A DNA stretch of 64,000 bases from Clostridiales bacterium (GCA_004558525.1 SFCQ01000014.1:86843-150842); one strand, 5' to 3'. Numbered from the stretch's first letter, positions 16,581 to 26,270 are shown. Notes: generated by a model from the sequence alone, not told the origin. Made by a program: numbers and translations.

Positions 16581-17182
16581 TGCTTCTTTTCAGCCTCAGC
16601 CTCAAGCTCGTTTCTCAGCGCCTCAAGCGCGCGCCTGCGGTGGCTTACCGCATTTTTGCTTTCCGCGCTCATCTGCGCGAAGGAAAGCCCTGCCGGCTCA
16701 TAGAAGAACAGCGGGTCGTAGCCAAAGCCGTTTTCGCCGCGCTTTTCCCTCAAAAGCCTGCCCTCCACCGTGCCGCGGCAGATTAGAGGCGCCTTGTCCC
16801 TTCTTGCCAAGGCTACTGCGCTTACAAAGCGGCAGGTGCGCTCGCTGTCCGCAACGTTCTGCATCAGGGCGATGAGCTTTTTGTTATTCGCCTCATCGTC
16901 ATGGCCCTCGGCAGCGAAGCGCGCGCTGTATACGCCCGGCGCACCGTTCAGCGCGTCAACCATAAGCCCGCTGTCGTCGCTCAGCGCGGCGTCGGCAGAG
17001 CATACCTTAAGCACCTCTTCGGCTTTTTTCAGCGCGTTTTCTTCAAATGTTTTTCCGTCCTCAACAACGTCGATAACTATTCCGGCTTCCTTGAGGGAGA
17101 GTATCTCCTCAAAACAGCCGGAAAGTATCTCCTTTATCTCGCGCACCTTATGGGCATTGTTAGAGGCTATTACAAGCTTCAT
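16577..17182 (-). CDS. rdgB: XTP/dITP diphosphatase (non-canonical purine NTPase)
   Basis: House-cleaning enzyme that hydrolyses deaminated purine triphosphates to monophosphates. From the ATG at 17182 it has 201 residues. Family motifs: LVIASNNAHKVREIKEIL at the start, LSDDSGLMVDAL, GVYSARFA, and GENGFGYDPLFFY in the second half. AAAGGAG precedes the chosen ATG; the in-frame extension upstream has none. It is upstream of and overlaps the phosphoesterase gene. Confidence 0.94.
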   Translation of the reverse strand: MKLVIASNNAHKVREIKEILSGCFEEILSLKEAGIVIDVVEDGKTFEENALKKAEEVLKVCSADAALSDDSGLMVDALNGAPGVYSARFAAEGHDDEANNKKLIALMQNVADSERTCRFVSAVALARRDKAPLICRGTVEGRLLREKRGENGFGYDPLFFYEPAGLSFAQMSAESKNAVSHRRRALEALRNELEAEAEKKQ

Positions 17183-17241
17183 TTCGCCTTTTCTCCTTTG
17201 TGTAAGTTGTTTTATATAAGCTGATAAGCTTTTATTTGCTA

Positions 17242-18195
17242 TTACTGGAACGTGTTGGCATACATTGGCGCCATGCAGTTTACGGTAAGCGCGCACGGCT
17301 CGCCCTCTACGAACAGGTCCAGCTCGTATACGTCGTCAATAGCGCTTGCGGTAAGGAACAGCGTGTCAAATGCGGTCTCCGCCATGCCGTCAACATACTG
17401 GGCGGCCAAAAACTCGCCGCTCAGATCCACCCTGGCTACGCCGTCGTATAGCTCCGCGCTCAAAAGCTCTGTCCCCTCGGGGAAGCTGTTCATAAGCGCC
17501 GCGCTGTCCGGCCCCTTTATAAGCTCCTCAACAGCCGTTTTGAAGCCCGTTCCGCCTTCACAGTATCTTGTAACAGGCACGTTGAGGCTTCCGGATGAGT
17601 TTGCAAAATAGAGCGTAAGGGGCTTTGCGCCGTCAGCAGAGGCGCTTAAGTCGCCCTCTTCCGCGTTGAGCATAAACGGCTTCATCGCCTCCTTAAGCTC
17701 CGTACCGTTGGGAAGCTTTGTGACCTTTTCGCCGTTTAATGTGATGGTCACCGCGTCTATAGCCGGAAACTCGGCAAGGCTGTTCACTATGCTTGTTACC
17801 ATAGCCTGCTCGCTGCTTTTATCCGGCAATGCCGTAAGCCCCTTAAGGTCTATCGTCGCCACGCCGTCATCGCGTATTCTCAGCGTATACTCCACACCCT
17901 CCGGTATAGTGGTTTTAAGCCCAAGGGCGGTAGCCGCGGCGCGGTTCTCCTTTGTGTCAACAAGGTTGCTCAACGCCGCCTTGCCTATCCCCTCCTCCCA
18001 GGGTATAAGCTTCATCACAGGCACTATAAAGCCATCATCGTCCTGATAATACAAAACGGTACGCCTTAATCCGGCTTCGCTGTTTTCGCCTTCCTCATAT
18101 TGGCCGGCGGCGACCGGCGCCTCCTTCGCGCAGCCGCACACCGCCATGCATATGCACAGCGCAGCAGCTAAAGCGCAATATATGCGTTTATTCAT
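17242..18195 (-). CDS. GerMN-domain lipoprotein (GerM-like)
   Basis: 317 residues: a lipoprotein signal with VCGC (Cys22 lipidated), then two GerMN domains at about residues 47-160 and 190-305; each has a strand rich in acidic and hydrophobic residues ending in a VDL/IDL-type segment and an LTASAID or VNSLAEF helix. In spore formers GerM acts during sporulation and germination at the engulfing membranes; similar lipoproteins also occur near wall genes. It lies 59 bp upstream of rdgB on the same strand. Role in sporulation is inferred from family and from gpr/spoIIP elsewhere in the window. Confidence 0.85.
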   Translation of the reverse strand: MNKRIYCALAAALCICMAVCGCAKEAPVAAGQYEEGENSEAGLRRTVLYYQDDDGFIVPVMKLIPWEEGIGKAALSNLVDTKENRAAATALGLKTTIPEGVEYTLRIRDDGVATIDLKGLTALPDKSSEQAMVTSIVNSLAEFPAIDAVTITLNGEKVTKLPNGTELKEAMKPFMLNAEEGDLSASADGAKPLTLYFANSSGSLNVPVTRYCEGGTGFKTAVEELIKGPDSAALMNSFPEGTELLSAELYDGVARVDLSGEFLAAQYVDGMAETAFDTLFLTASAIDDVYELDLFVEGEPCALTVNCMAPMYANTFQ

Positions 18196-18267
18196 ATCCG
18201 CCCTCCGTTCGCGTTTTTACATAATATTATTCACGCATTTGGCGGACTATGCTTAAGCGCATATCGC

Positions 18268-20007
18268 TTACAGCTGCTTTATGGCTTTAATGCAGGCCTC
18301 GCTCGGGGTGACATAGGCTGTCTTGTTGGTTGTATATATAACCATTCCCGGCTTTGCTCCGTTTGGCTTTTTTACGTATTTTTTCATGGTGTAGTCAACA
18401 GGCACGTTTTCGCCTCCCCTTGCGCGGCTATAATATGCCGCAAGCTGGGCGGCCTGGTTGAGCGCAGCGTCGCTCGGCCCATTTTGGCACTTTATTATAA
18501 CGTGTGAGCCGGGGATATTCTTTGTGTGCAGCCATATATCGTTGGCTGAGGCAAACCTCAGCGTAAGCTCGTCGTTCTGCTTATTGTTTTTGCCTACATA
18601 TATATCTGCCCCGTCTGATGAAACAAAATGCATAGGCTTTGACGCGGCCCTTTTCATCCGCTTCCTGTCGTTTTTGTATTTTTTTATGTAGCCCTGCTCC
18701 CTAAGCTCGTCTATAAGCTCCATAAGCTCGTTTTCGGCCGTGCATTTGGTCAAGTTGTCAAGCTGACCTTCAAGGTAGCCAAGCTCCTCCATTGTCTGCT
18801 CGCGCTGCAGCTTTGCCATGTCGCGCGCAGATTTCAGCTTTTGATACTTTTTATAGTATCTTTGCGCATTATCGCCGGCGCTGAGCTGCTTATCAAGCGG
18901 TATCGCAATCTTTTCCGGAGGGTCGGCATAGTAGTTTTCAACAACAGCCTTATCGTCTCCGCTGCGTATAGAGTGAAGATTTGCCGTGAGCAGCTCGCCA
19001 TAAAGCCTGCTTTTTTCAAGCTGATCCTCGCAATTCAGGGCATCGGCATACAGCGCAAGCTTTTTTTCGCAGCGCTCTATATTGTTTTGAAGTATCTTCC
19101 TTGCGCTTGCCCCGTGCCGCTTTGCCCATTCCCTTTTGTCGCTGTTAACATACAGGCTGTCCAATGCAGCGGAGATGCTTTGATACTGCTTTATGCCCTC
19201 GCCATTCAGTGTAAACGGGTATACGCTCACAGTCTCGCCAAGTTCATTCAATACGCAGCATGGCTTTATTTCGCCCTTGCCAAGCTTTTTATAGAAATCA
19301 AAAATGCTTCCGCCAAGCTCCATACGCGCTTGCGCATCAAGCTCGCTGCAATCCCGCTTATCCGTGTAAACAGAGGCGAGCTGCTCCGCCACCGCCGGAG
19401 AAAGCCCGAAAAAAGCGTTTGAGAGCGCCTTGCCTATGCTTATGCCAACAGCGCAAAGCGACCTTGCAAAATCCTCCCTTGATGCCGATGAAGGGTCAAG
19501 CTTGTCCTGAGCGGGTGGCGCGGCATATTCAAGCCCGGGCAGCACAAGCCTTACCGCGCTCATGCCAAGACCAACATGCTTTATCGCGTCAACTATGCCG
19601 CCTTCATCATTTACAAGTATTATGTTTGAGTGTTTGCCCATAAGCTCGCAATAAAGCGAAAGCTGAGCAAGGTCGCCAAGCTCGTTATACGCTTCTATCG
19701 TTATCTTCAACACCCTGTCCAGCCTGCTCTGCTCAAAGCCGAGTATCTTTCCGCCTGATATGCGCTTTCTTAAAAGCATGCAGAACATGGGCGCCTCCGC
19801 CGGAGCCTGCTTTTTCAGCTCAGTAAGCTGCACCCTGTTGTCCGCGGCAGATGCGTTTATGAGCAGCCTGTAATTAGCGTCAGCGCCGCGTACGGACAGG
19901 AGCAGCTCCTCCTTATCCGTCTGCTGTATCTTGTCTATCCTTCCGCCTGTAAGCGTTTTCCTAAGCTCCAGCATAGAAGCATACAGGCTCAGCCCGTCCA
20001 TTGACAT
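18268..20007 (-). CDS. rqcH: RqcH (Rqc2/NEMF homologue), ribosome quality control
   Basis: Binds stalled 50S subunits carrying peptidyl-tRNA and recruits tRNA-Ala to add C-terminal alanine tails. 579 residues with NFACT-N at the start, a central coiled-coil region (about 290-420) and an NFACT-R domain near residues 455-560 (PMHFVSSDGADIYVGKNNKQ, IWLHTKNIPGSHV). The key DR motif is Asp97-Arg98 in QSRLDRVLKI, at the same position as in Bacillus subtilis RqcH. Older names are fibronectin-binding protein A or YloA. Its partner RqcP is encoded at 46543. Confidence 0.93.
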   Translation of the reverse strand: MSMDGLSLYASMLELRKTLTGGRIDKIQQTDKEELLLSVRGADANYRLLINASAADNRVQLTELKKQAPAEAPMFCMLLRKRISGGKILGFEQSRLDRVLKITIEAYNELGDLAQLSLYCELMGKHSNIILVNDEGGIVDAIKHVGLGMSAVRLVLPGLEYAAPPAQDKLDPSSASREDFARSLCAVGISIGKALSNAFFGLSPAVAEQLASVYTDKRDCSELDAQARMELGGSIFDFYKKLGKGEIKPCCVLNELGETVSVYPFTLNGEGIKQYQSISAALDSLYVNSDKREWAKRHGASARKILQNNIERCEKKLALYADALNCEDQLEKSRLYGELLTANLHSIRSGDDKAVVENYYADPPEKIAIPLDKQLSAGDNAQRYYKKYQKLKSARDMAKLQREQTMEELGYLEGQLDNLTKCTAENELMELIDELREQGYIKKYKNDRKRMKRAASKPMHFVSSDGADIYVGKNNKQNDELTLRFASANDIWLHTKNIPGSHVIIKCQNGPSDAALNQAAQLAAYYSRARGGENVPVDYTMKKYVKKPNGAKPGMVIYTTNKTAYVTPSEACIKAIKQL

Positions 20008-20096
20008 AGTATCTCTCCGTTTGTCATTTTATCTTTAGGGAAGCCATGATTCGTTTGGCATTTCCCTTGTGTATTAACGCTTTGGCTTCTGCCGCG

Positions 20097-20702
20097 CTAC
20101 AATTGCACAAGATGCGTACAGGAAAGCTCATATGCCGTGCGCACCTCGCTCACGCCATTTTCCGTTTTTGTGTAGCTGCGGCTTTGCAGGCGGCCTTCTA
20201 TCCTTATCCTTGCGCCCACGCTGAGGCCTGCCGCTATGTGCGCGGCGCTCCCCCAGGCTATGCAGGGTATGTAGTCAGCTTTTTTATAGTCGCGGTTAAC
20301 GGCAAGCAGGATATCCGTTATCTCGCGGCAAAACGGCGTTACCCTGAACACCGTAGGCCTGCATATGCTGCCCGTCAGCAGCACGCTGTTGGCGCAGCAT
20401 ACAGGCTCCGTCTTTATCGCCATATCTCGGGCAAAGGCGCGTATCAAAAGCCTGCTGCCGTTTTCATAATGCCTGTTGTAGGAGCGCAGCTGGCCGCGAA
20501 GCTCAATGTAGTCTCCGGGGCTTACATCCTGCATTATCCTGCCAGGAACGGTTATAGGCAGAGTGTCTACAGTGCCGCTGAGCCTCATAACGTCCATAGC
20601 GCCAACGTAAAGCGTTTCGCCGTATGCCTCATGCTCGGCAACGAGCCCTTCGGCAAGCCTTCCGCACAGGAAAAGGCTGTTTTCATCACGCGTATACCCC
20701 AT
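20097..20702 (-). CDS. Tandem OB-fold, SSB-like protein
   Basis: 201 residues from the ATG at 20702 (GGAGAG five bases upstream; an upstream GTG is too close to that site). Two similar halves are visible: residues about 8-95 with LFLCGRLAEG...ELRGQLRSYN, and about 105-195 with VLLTGSICRPTVFR...YIPCIAWGSAA...IRIEGRLQSRSY. The second half is a recognisable single-strand DNA-binding (SSB) OB fold; the first looks like a degenerate copy. The acidic SSB tail for partner binding is missing. Similar two-OB proteins occur in Clostridia; their role is not established to my knowledge. Confidence 0.75.
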   Translation of the reverse strand: MGYTRDENSLFLCGRLAEGLVAEHEAYGETLYVGAMDVMRLSGTVDTLPITVPGRIMQDVSPGDYIELRGQLRSYNRHYENGSRLLIRAFARDMAIKTEPVCCANSVLLTGSICRPTVFRVTPFCREITDILLAVNRDYKKADYIPCIAWGSAAHIAAGLSVGARIRIEGRLQSRSYTKTENGVSEVRTAYELSCTHLVQL

Positions 20703-20756
20703 ACCCACTCTCCATCAAAAACATGATGTTAAATGGATATGTACTTAAACCGTATA

Positions 20757-23180
20757 TTATGAATCAAGCCTGTATGCGCCGGTCACAACATCGTCAAGCA
20801 ACGCCATAACAAGTATGCTGCCCTTGCCCGCGCGCTGCTCTATGCGCACAAGCTCGGTCGTATCTATCCTTGTTTCAGTACCGTGGAACTGCTTTACCAT
20901 AAACGCAAACGGCATGGTGACATGAAACGCCGCGGCTATTGCCGTGCCGTTGCTGCCGTTCTTCTTAAAGTCGAACGTCTTCAGCCCTTTGCCGTTGCGG
21001 CCCTGTATATCGTATTCAAACACAAAGCTCCTCTTGGCATAGCCCCTGTCCGTTATGGTCAGTATCTCGCCTTCGTCAGTTATCTGGCCAAAGTATACCA
21101 CCTCGTCGCCGGCGTCGAGCTTTATACACTTTACGCCGGACGATACCCTGCCCATCGCCGGCACGGTATCGGTTTCAAAGCGTATGCTCATGCCAAGCTT
21201 TGTTATGAGCAGCGTCGTATAGCCGGCCCCCTTAACAGGCTCTATGCCGATTATCTCGTCGCCGGCTTTAAGCGCGGCTGCCTGTATCTTTTTCGTTCTT
21301 GTTATGTATTCGCTGGCCGCCGTGCGCTTTACGTTGCCCTGCCTGGTGAAGAACAAAAGCTCCCCTTCATCAAGCCTGTCAAAGCAGGCTGTCAGCCTTT
21401 CACCCTTTTCAAGCTGGGCTATCGTGTTAAGGTTCACGGCCTTGCCGCCCGTCTTGGTTTCCGCTATCTCGTCCGCACCGATGGTAATGAGGTTTCCAAG
21501 ATTGGTGAACAGCTTAAGCTTTTTATCCGTTGACGTATCGAAGCGCCATGCGGGCCGTTCAGCCTCGTTTGCAAGCGAATCGCGCTGCCTCCTCGGCACC
21601 CTTCTAAGCTTGCCGTCAGGCGTTATGGATACGCTTACGTCCTCGGCGGCTATCTCAGCCTCGTTCACCTCTATCGTTGGCTCCGCCTCCAATATCTCGG
21701 TTGCCCTTGGGGCCGAGTACTTCTCCTTTATCTCCTTAAGCTCTCCCTTTATAACATCATGCAGCCTTTGAGGCGACGCCAAAATTGCCTTCAGCTCCTT
21801 TATTGTCCTAAGTATCTCCTTATGCTCTTTTTCTATTGCGATCAGCTCAAGGTTAGTCAGCCTTTGCAGCCTTAGGTCGAGTATCGCCTGAGCCTGTATC
21901 TCCGTAAGCTCAAAGCGCTTTATGAGCGCCTCCCTTGCGGCCTTGGGGTTCTTTGAGGCTCTGATTATCGCGATCACCTCGTCTATATTAAGCACGGCTA
22001 TAGAAAGCCCGTTCAGAATATGCTCGCGCTTCTCGGCCGCGTCAAGGTCGAAACGGGTCCTTCTTGTAACAACGTCCTCCTGATGTGCGATGTAGTAGCG
22101 CAGCATGTCCTTCAAGCCAAGCTGCTGCGGCTTGCCGTCCGCAATGGCTACCATGTTCACGCCGAACGTCACCTGAAGGTCGGAATATTTATACAGATAC
22201 TGAAGTATCTTCTCCGCGTCCGCATCCTTTTTTACCTCTATAACGGCGCGCATGCCCATTCTGTCGGACTCGTCGCGTATGTCGCTGACCCCGGCGAACA
22301 TGGCCTTCTTTTCCTGCGTTATCCTGAGTATGCCCTCAAGAGCCCTCGCCTTGTTCACCTGATACGGCATCTCGGTAGCTACGATGAGCTTTTTGCCGTT
22401 CTTCTGCTCCTCTATATGGCATTTTGCCCTTACCGTGAGCTTGCCGCGGCCGGTCTCATACGCTGCGCGTATCTCATCGGAGGCGAGTATATAACCGCCT
22501 GTCGGGAAATCCGGACACGGTATTATCCTCATAAGCTCGTCAAGGCTTATTTCAGGGTTTTCCATCTGGGCTATAACAGCATCCACAGTCTCGCCGAAGT
22601 TATGCGGGGGTATGGCCGTTGCAAGGCCTACGGCTATTCCGCTGGCCCCGTTTACAAGAAGATTTGGAAATCTCCCGGGCAGAACGTCCGGCTCCTTTTC
22701 GGTATCGTCAAAGTTAAGGCTGAATTTTACCGTATCCTTGTCAATATCCCGCAAAAGCTCAAGCGCGAGCGGGGTCATGCGCGCCTCCGTATAGCGCATG
22801 GCCGCGGCGCTGTCTCCATCTATGCTGCCAAAGTTGCCGTGGCCGTCAACAAGCGGCGCACGCATATTGAAGCCCTGCGCCATGCGCACCATTGCATCGT
22901 ACACGCTGGAGTCGCCATGCGGGTGATATTTACCCAGGCAATCGCCAACTATGCGCGCGCTTTTCCTGTGCGGCTTGTCCGGCGTGTTGCCAAGGCCGAG
23001 CATGGTGTAAAGTATCCTCCTTTGCACCGGCTTCAGCCCGTCCTCTACCCTTGGCAGGGCGCGTTCAAGTATAACATGCTCGGCATATGGCAGCATGGAT
23101 TCGTGCATAACGTCGTCCATGCTTTTTATAAGTATGTTTTTATCGGCCGCAATGGGCGTCCTGTCGTCTTTTTTAGCCAT
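20757..23180 (-). CDS. Type IIA DNA topoisomerase subunit A (ParC/GyrA family)
   Basis: DNA cleavage and rejoining subunit. 807 residues: catalytic Tyr130 in AAMRYTEARM, quinolone-region KYHPHGDSSVYDAMVRMAQ with Ser91 and Asp95 present (no classical resistance change), a coiled coil near 430-490, and a C-terminal beta-pinwheel. The gyrase-specific GyrA box (QRRGGKG) is not seen; the nearest stretch is QGRNGKGLKTF far toward the end. That favours topoisomerase IV ParC or the clostridial second pair over DNA gyrase. The start overlaps the subunit B stop by 1 nt (TAATG). Gyrase versus topo IV cannot be settled without the rest of the genome. Confidence 0.88.
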   Translation of the reverse strand: MAKKDDRTPIAADKNILIKSMDDVMHESMLPYAEHVILERALPRVEDGLKPVQRRILYTMLGLGNTPDKPHRKSARIVGDCLGKYHPHGDSSVYDAMVRMAQGFNMRAPLVDGHGNFGSIDGDSAAAMRYTEARMTPLALELLRDIDKDTVKFSLNFDDTEKEPDVLPGRFPNLLVNGASGIAVGLATAIPPHNFGETVDAVIAQMENPEISLDELMRIIPCPDFPTGGYILASDEIRAAYETGRGKLTVRAKCHIEEQKNGKKLIVATEMPYQVNKARALEGILRITQEKKAMFAGVSDIRDESDRMGMRAVIEVKKDADAEKILQYLYKYSDLQVTFGVNMVAIADGKPQQLGLKDMLRYYIAHQEDVVTRRTRFDLDAAEKREHILNGLSIAVLNIDEVIAIIRASKNPKAAREALIKRFELTEIQAQAILDLRLQRLTNLELIAIEKEHKEILRTIKELKAILASPQRLHDVIKGELKEIKEKYSAPRATEILEAEPTIEVNEAEIAAEDVSVSITPDGKLRRVPRRQRDSLANEAERPAWRFDTSTDKKLKLFTNLGNLITIGADEIAETKTGGKAVNLNTIAQLEKGERLTACFDRLDEGELLFFTRQGNVKRTAASEYITRTKKIQAAALKAGDEIIGIEPVKGAGYTTLLITKLGMSIRFETDTVPAMGRVSSGVKCIKLDAGDEVVYFGQITDEGEILTITDRGYAKRSFVFEYDIQGRNGKGLKTFDFKKNGSNGTAIAAAFHVTMPFAFMVKQFHGTETRIDTTELVRIEQRAGKGSILVMALLDDVVTGAYRLDS

Positions 23181-25159
23181 TACTGCGCGCTCCCTTCATC
23201 CTTTTGGCGCCTTGCCTTTTCTTCAAACGAATCCACCTTGTTAAAGTTGGCGTATTCGCTTATGTATTCCTTCCTCGGGCCGACCTTATCGCCCATAAGC
23301 AGCGTAACAAGATGCTCAACATCGGCAGCGTCCTCTATGTTCACCCTTATAAGCGTCCTGTTTTCCGGATTCATCGTCGTTTCCCAAAGCTGCTCCGGAT
23401 TCATCTCGCCAAGGCCCTTATATCTTTGCAGGCTGTAGCCCTTGCCGATGGTCTTGATGGCCTTGTTCAAAGCCGCGTCATCGTATAGATACTGCATCTT
23501 TTCCCCCTTTTGCAGCTTGTAGAGCGGAGGCTGGCCCATGTACACATGGCCCTCCGTTATAAGCTCCTTCATGTATCTATAAAAGAACGTCAAAAGTATG
23601 GCCCTTATGTGCGCGCCGTCCTGATCGGCATCGGAAAGAATTATTATCTTATCGTACTTAAGTCCGGATATGTCAAAATCCTCGCCAATGCCCGTGCCTA
23701 TGGCAGTTATTATGGAGCGGAACTCCTCATTCTGCAAAACCTGATCTATGCGCTTCTTTTCAACGTTCAGCGGCTTGCCCCGCAACGGAAGTATGGCCTG
23801 GAAACGCCTGTCCCTGCCCTGTTTGGCGCTGCCGCCGGCGCTGTCGCCCTCAACTATAAACAGCTCGTTTATCTTGTAGTCCCTTCCCGTGCAGCTTGAA
23901 AGCTTGCCCACGAGCGGAGCATTGTCAAGCTTGTTCTTCTCCCTTGCCATGGTCTTTGCCTTGCGCGCGGACTCCCTTACCTTTGCCGCCTTAAGCGCCT
24001 TATCTGCCATAAGCGCAGCGGTTTCGGAGTTCTTAAGATCCTCAAGATAAGGCACGAGCTGCTCGTTCATAACATACTCGACGGCCGGCTTAGCCTCGGT
24101 ATTGCCAAGCCTCGTCTTTGTCTGCCCCTCAAACTGTATGGAATGCATCTTAAGCGAAAGCACGGCGGTAAGCCCTTCCCTGAAGTCCTCGCCGCTAAGC
24201 GACGGGTCCTTATCCTTCAATGCGCCCGTTTTCCGGCAATAATCGTTCATTATTTTTGTAAGCGCGGATTTAAGGCCGGTCTCATGCGTGCCGCCCTCAG
24301 TGGTAGGTATGTTGTTGACATATGAGAATATGCTCTCTGAATAGCCATCGTTGTGCTGCATTGCAAGCTCAACAACTATGCCGTCCTTTTGGCCGCATAT
24401 ATGTATAGGCTCCGGATAAAGCGGGGTCTTGTCCGCGTTGAGGTATTTCACAAAATCTGAAATGCCGCCCTCGAAGCGGTACTCGCGCTCCTTCTTATCC
24501 CCCCTCGCCCTTTCATCGCAAAGCGTGAAGCGGACGCCCCTGTTAAGATAGGCAAGCTCCCGCAGTCTTTTCGATATTATCTCAAAATTCATCTCTATGG
24601 TTTCAAATACCGTTTTATCAGGAAGAAAGGTTACCCTTGTTCCCCTTCTTCTTGTGCGGCCGGTCTCCTTGAGCGGCGCTTCAGGCACGCCGGAATGGGT
24701 ATTGCCCTCTGCGTCAGTATAGCTATGGAAGCGCTGCACATAGCTTTTGCCCTCTGTAGCAACCTCAACTATAACATATTCGCTAAGCGCGTTGACCACG
24801 CTTGCGCCAACGCCATGCAGTCCGCCGGAAAAGCCATATGCGTCGTTATCAAATTTTCCGCCGGCATGGAGCTGAGTATACACGACCTCGACCCCGCTCA
24901 CGCCGAGCTTTTCATGTATGCCGACAGGTATGCCGCGGCCGTTATCTTCAACAGTAACCGAATTATCCTTGTTTAATGTAACGCTTACCGTGTCCGCATA
25001 GCCGTTTGCGGCCTCGTCAACTGCGTTATCCACTATTTCCCAAAGCATATGGTGAAGGCCTCTTGAGCCGGTGGAGCCTATATACATACCCGGCCTCATG
25101 CGCACGGCCTCAAGCCCTTCCATCACCTTTATATCGCTTACGGTATAGTCTTTAGACAT
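23180..25159 (-). CDS. Type IIA DNA topoisomerase subunit B (ParE/GyrB family)
   Basis: ATPase subunit driving strand passage. 659 residues from the ATG at 25159 (GGAGGG site). GHKL ATPase motifs: EIVDNAVDEAANGY, DNGRGIPVG and GGLHGVGASVVNALS; transducer Lys in QTKTRLGN; TOPRIM motifs VEGDSAGGSAKQGRDR and ILSDADQDGAHI; C-terminal QRYKGLGEMNPEQLWET. Length is that of a ParE or a short GyrB without the ~170-residue insertion of enterobacteria. It precedes the A subunit with a 1-nt overlap and has its own promoter. Confidence 0.9.
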   Translation of the reverse strand: MSKDYTVSDIKVMEGLEAVRMRPGMYIGSTGSRGLHHMLWEIVDNAVDEAANGYADTVSVTLNKDNSVTVEDNGRGIPVGIHEKLGVSGVEVVYTQLHAGGKFDNDAYGFSGGLHGVGASVVNALSEYVIVEVATEGKSYVQRFHSYTDAEGNTHSGVPEAPLKETGRTRRRGTRVTFLPDKTVFETIEMNFEIISKRLRELAYLNRGVRFTLCDERARGDKKEREYRFEGGISDFVKYLNADKTPLYPEPIHICGQKDGIVVELAMQHNDGYSESIFSYVNNIPTTEGGTHETGLKSALTKIMNDYCRKTGALKDKDPSLSGEDFREGLTAVLSLKMHSIQFEGQTKTRLGNTEAKPAVEYVMNEQLVPYLEDLKNSETAALMADKALKAAKVRESARKAKTMAREKNKLDNAPLVGKLSSCTGRDYKINELFIVEGDSAGGSAKQGRDRRFQAILPLRGKPLNVEKKRIDQVLQNEEFRSIITAIGTGIGEDFDISGLKYDKIIILSDADQDGAHIRAILLTFFYRYMKELITEGHVYMGQPPLYKLQKGEKMQYLYDDAALNKAIKTIGKGYSLQRYKGLGEMNPEQLWETTMNPENRTLIRVNIEDAADVEHLVTLLMGDKVGPRKEYISEYANFNKVDSFEEKARRQKDEGSAQ

Positions 25160-25220
25160 ATTCCCTCCAAACACACAATGCACTATATGCTGTACATAGC
25201 TTCATCAATATCCACATTAG

Positions 25221-25249
25221 ATTATAATACAACGTTTAATTATGGACAA
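25221..25249 (-). promoter_or_regulatory. Sigma-A promoter of the topoisomerase operon
   Basis: On the minus strand TTGTCC (25244-25249) and TATAAT (25221-25226) are 17 bp apart, about 60 nt upstream of the subunit B start. Confidence 0.6.
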
Positions 25250-25308
25250 GTAAAAGACGAATATTCGAAAGCCATACTGCAAAAGCTAAATGCCGAGGTG
25301 AGTAAAAT

Positions 25309-25737
25309 ATGAATGATACGATAGAACTTTGCCGCGAGATAAGCGACAGCGCCGACATAGGCAAGCTTGTGCTTGCACGGCTCATAAGATCATCACGGGA
25401 CGCTTCCTTCAGGAGCGTTATGGCGGACATGTTTGCCGGTTACCATGCCATACTTACGGAAGCAAAGCAGATAATATCCGCCTTTGACGCTGCCGACGGC
25501 GGCGCCAGCATGGCGCAGAAGCAGCCCATACTTTTAGGCTTAAGGCTGAACGCGGCAATAGACAGCAGCCCCTCGCACCTTGCGGACATGCTTATACAGG
25601 GCTGTACAATGAGCCTTATAAACGTTGCCCGCGCCCAGAACGAGTATACACGGGCCGACGAGCGGGCGGTATCGCTTGCAAAGCGCATAAGAAAAGCCGA
25701 CGAAGAAAACATCCGCCAGCTTCTTAAGTTTGTATAG
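25309..25737 (+). CDS. Helical hypothetical protein
   Basis: 142 residues, almost entirely predicted helix: two pairs of amphipathic helices (about 3-60 and 85-140) separated by a Gly/Ala/Gln loop, suggesting a four-helix bundle. There is a GAGGTGAG site six bases before the ATG. I do not recognise a family; the general shape is ferritin-like, but the Glu/His metal ligands of ferritins are not evident. It is divergent from the topoisomerase operon and convergent with the DUF4364 gene (5-nt gap). Confidence 0.7.
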   Translation: MNDTIELCREISDSADIGKLVLARLIRSSRDASFRSVMADMFAGYHAILTEAKQIISAFDAADGGASMAQKQPILLGLRLNAAIDSSPSHLADMLIQGCTMSLINVARAQNEYTRADERAVSLAKRIRKADEENIRQLLKFV

Positions 25738-25742
25738 GCCTG

Positions 25743-26270
25743 TTACTCCCTTGTAAGCTCGTTATATACCGCGCTGAACACAGCCTCGCTTCGTTCCTCC
25801 CATACCGAACACGCATGGCGCGCCGAAGCTTCGTCCGGAAGCAGCAGCTCTATCCTGAGCAGCTCGCCATGCGGCTCCATAGCCCTTAATATGACCCTTC
25901 GCGCATGCTCGCCTGCCCTTTCCGTCCTGGCCGAAAACCTTGTTTGGCTTATAAGCTTTGGCGCATGCTCTTTTGCCCTTGCGGCTATCTTGTCCCTCAA
26001 GGAGCTGGGAAGCTCAACAGCAAACATATCAAGCGTTTGCTCGCCCTGCGGCGTTACGAAGTATGCCTGCCCATACGGCCTTGGGACCGCGCTTATAAGG
26101 CCCTCCTCCTCCAGCTCGTATGATGCGTTCTGCACCTCAAAATACCCAAGCAGATCATATATACAGAAAAAATCCGCCAGCTGCGCCTTTGTAGGCTGCA
26201 TGCCGAGCGATTTAAGTCCGTATAGGACCATCAGTTTATCCCGCGTTACTCCGGTTGAAAAGTACCCCAT
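25743..26270 (-). CDS. DUF4364 family winged-helix protein
   Basis: 175 residues from the ATG at 26270, seven bases after AAGGAG. The N-terminal half is a winged helix: YFSTGVTRDKLMVLYGLKSLG, a recognition helix near LADFFCIYDLLGYFEVQNASYELEEEGLI, and a wing with YFVTPQGEQTLDMF. This matches DUF4364, a Clostridia-specific family of predicted transcription regulators related to PadR/ArsR folds. The C-terminal half is a mixed alpha/beta domain of unknown role. No operator can be proposed. Confidence 0.78.
   Translation of the reverse strand: MGYFSTGVTRDKLMVLYGLKSLGMQPTKAQLADFFCIYDLLGYFEVQNASYELEEEGLISAVPRPYGQAYFVTPQGEQTLDMFAVELPSSLRDKIAARAKEHAPKLISQTRFSARTERAGEHARRVILRAMEPHGELLRIELLLPDEASARHACSVWEERSEAVFSAVYNELTRE

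Noticed and set aside
22020..23438. 472-residue plus-strand open frame opposite the topoisomerase A gene
   Set aside because: Antisense shadow: the coding strand uses few codons that make stops on the other strand (TTA, CTA, TCA). The frame has no ribosome site and no recognisable domain.
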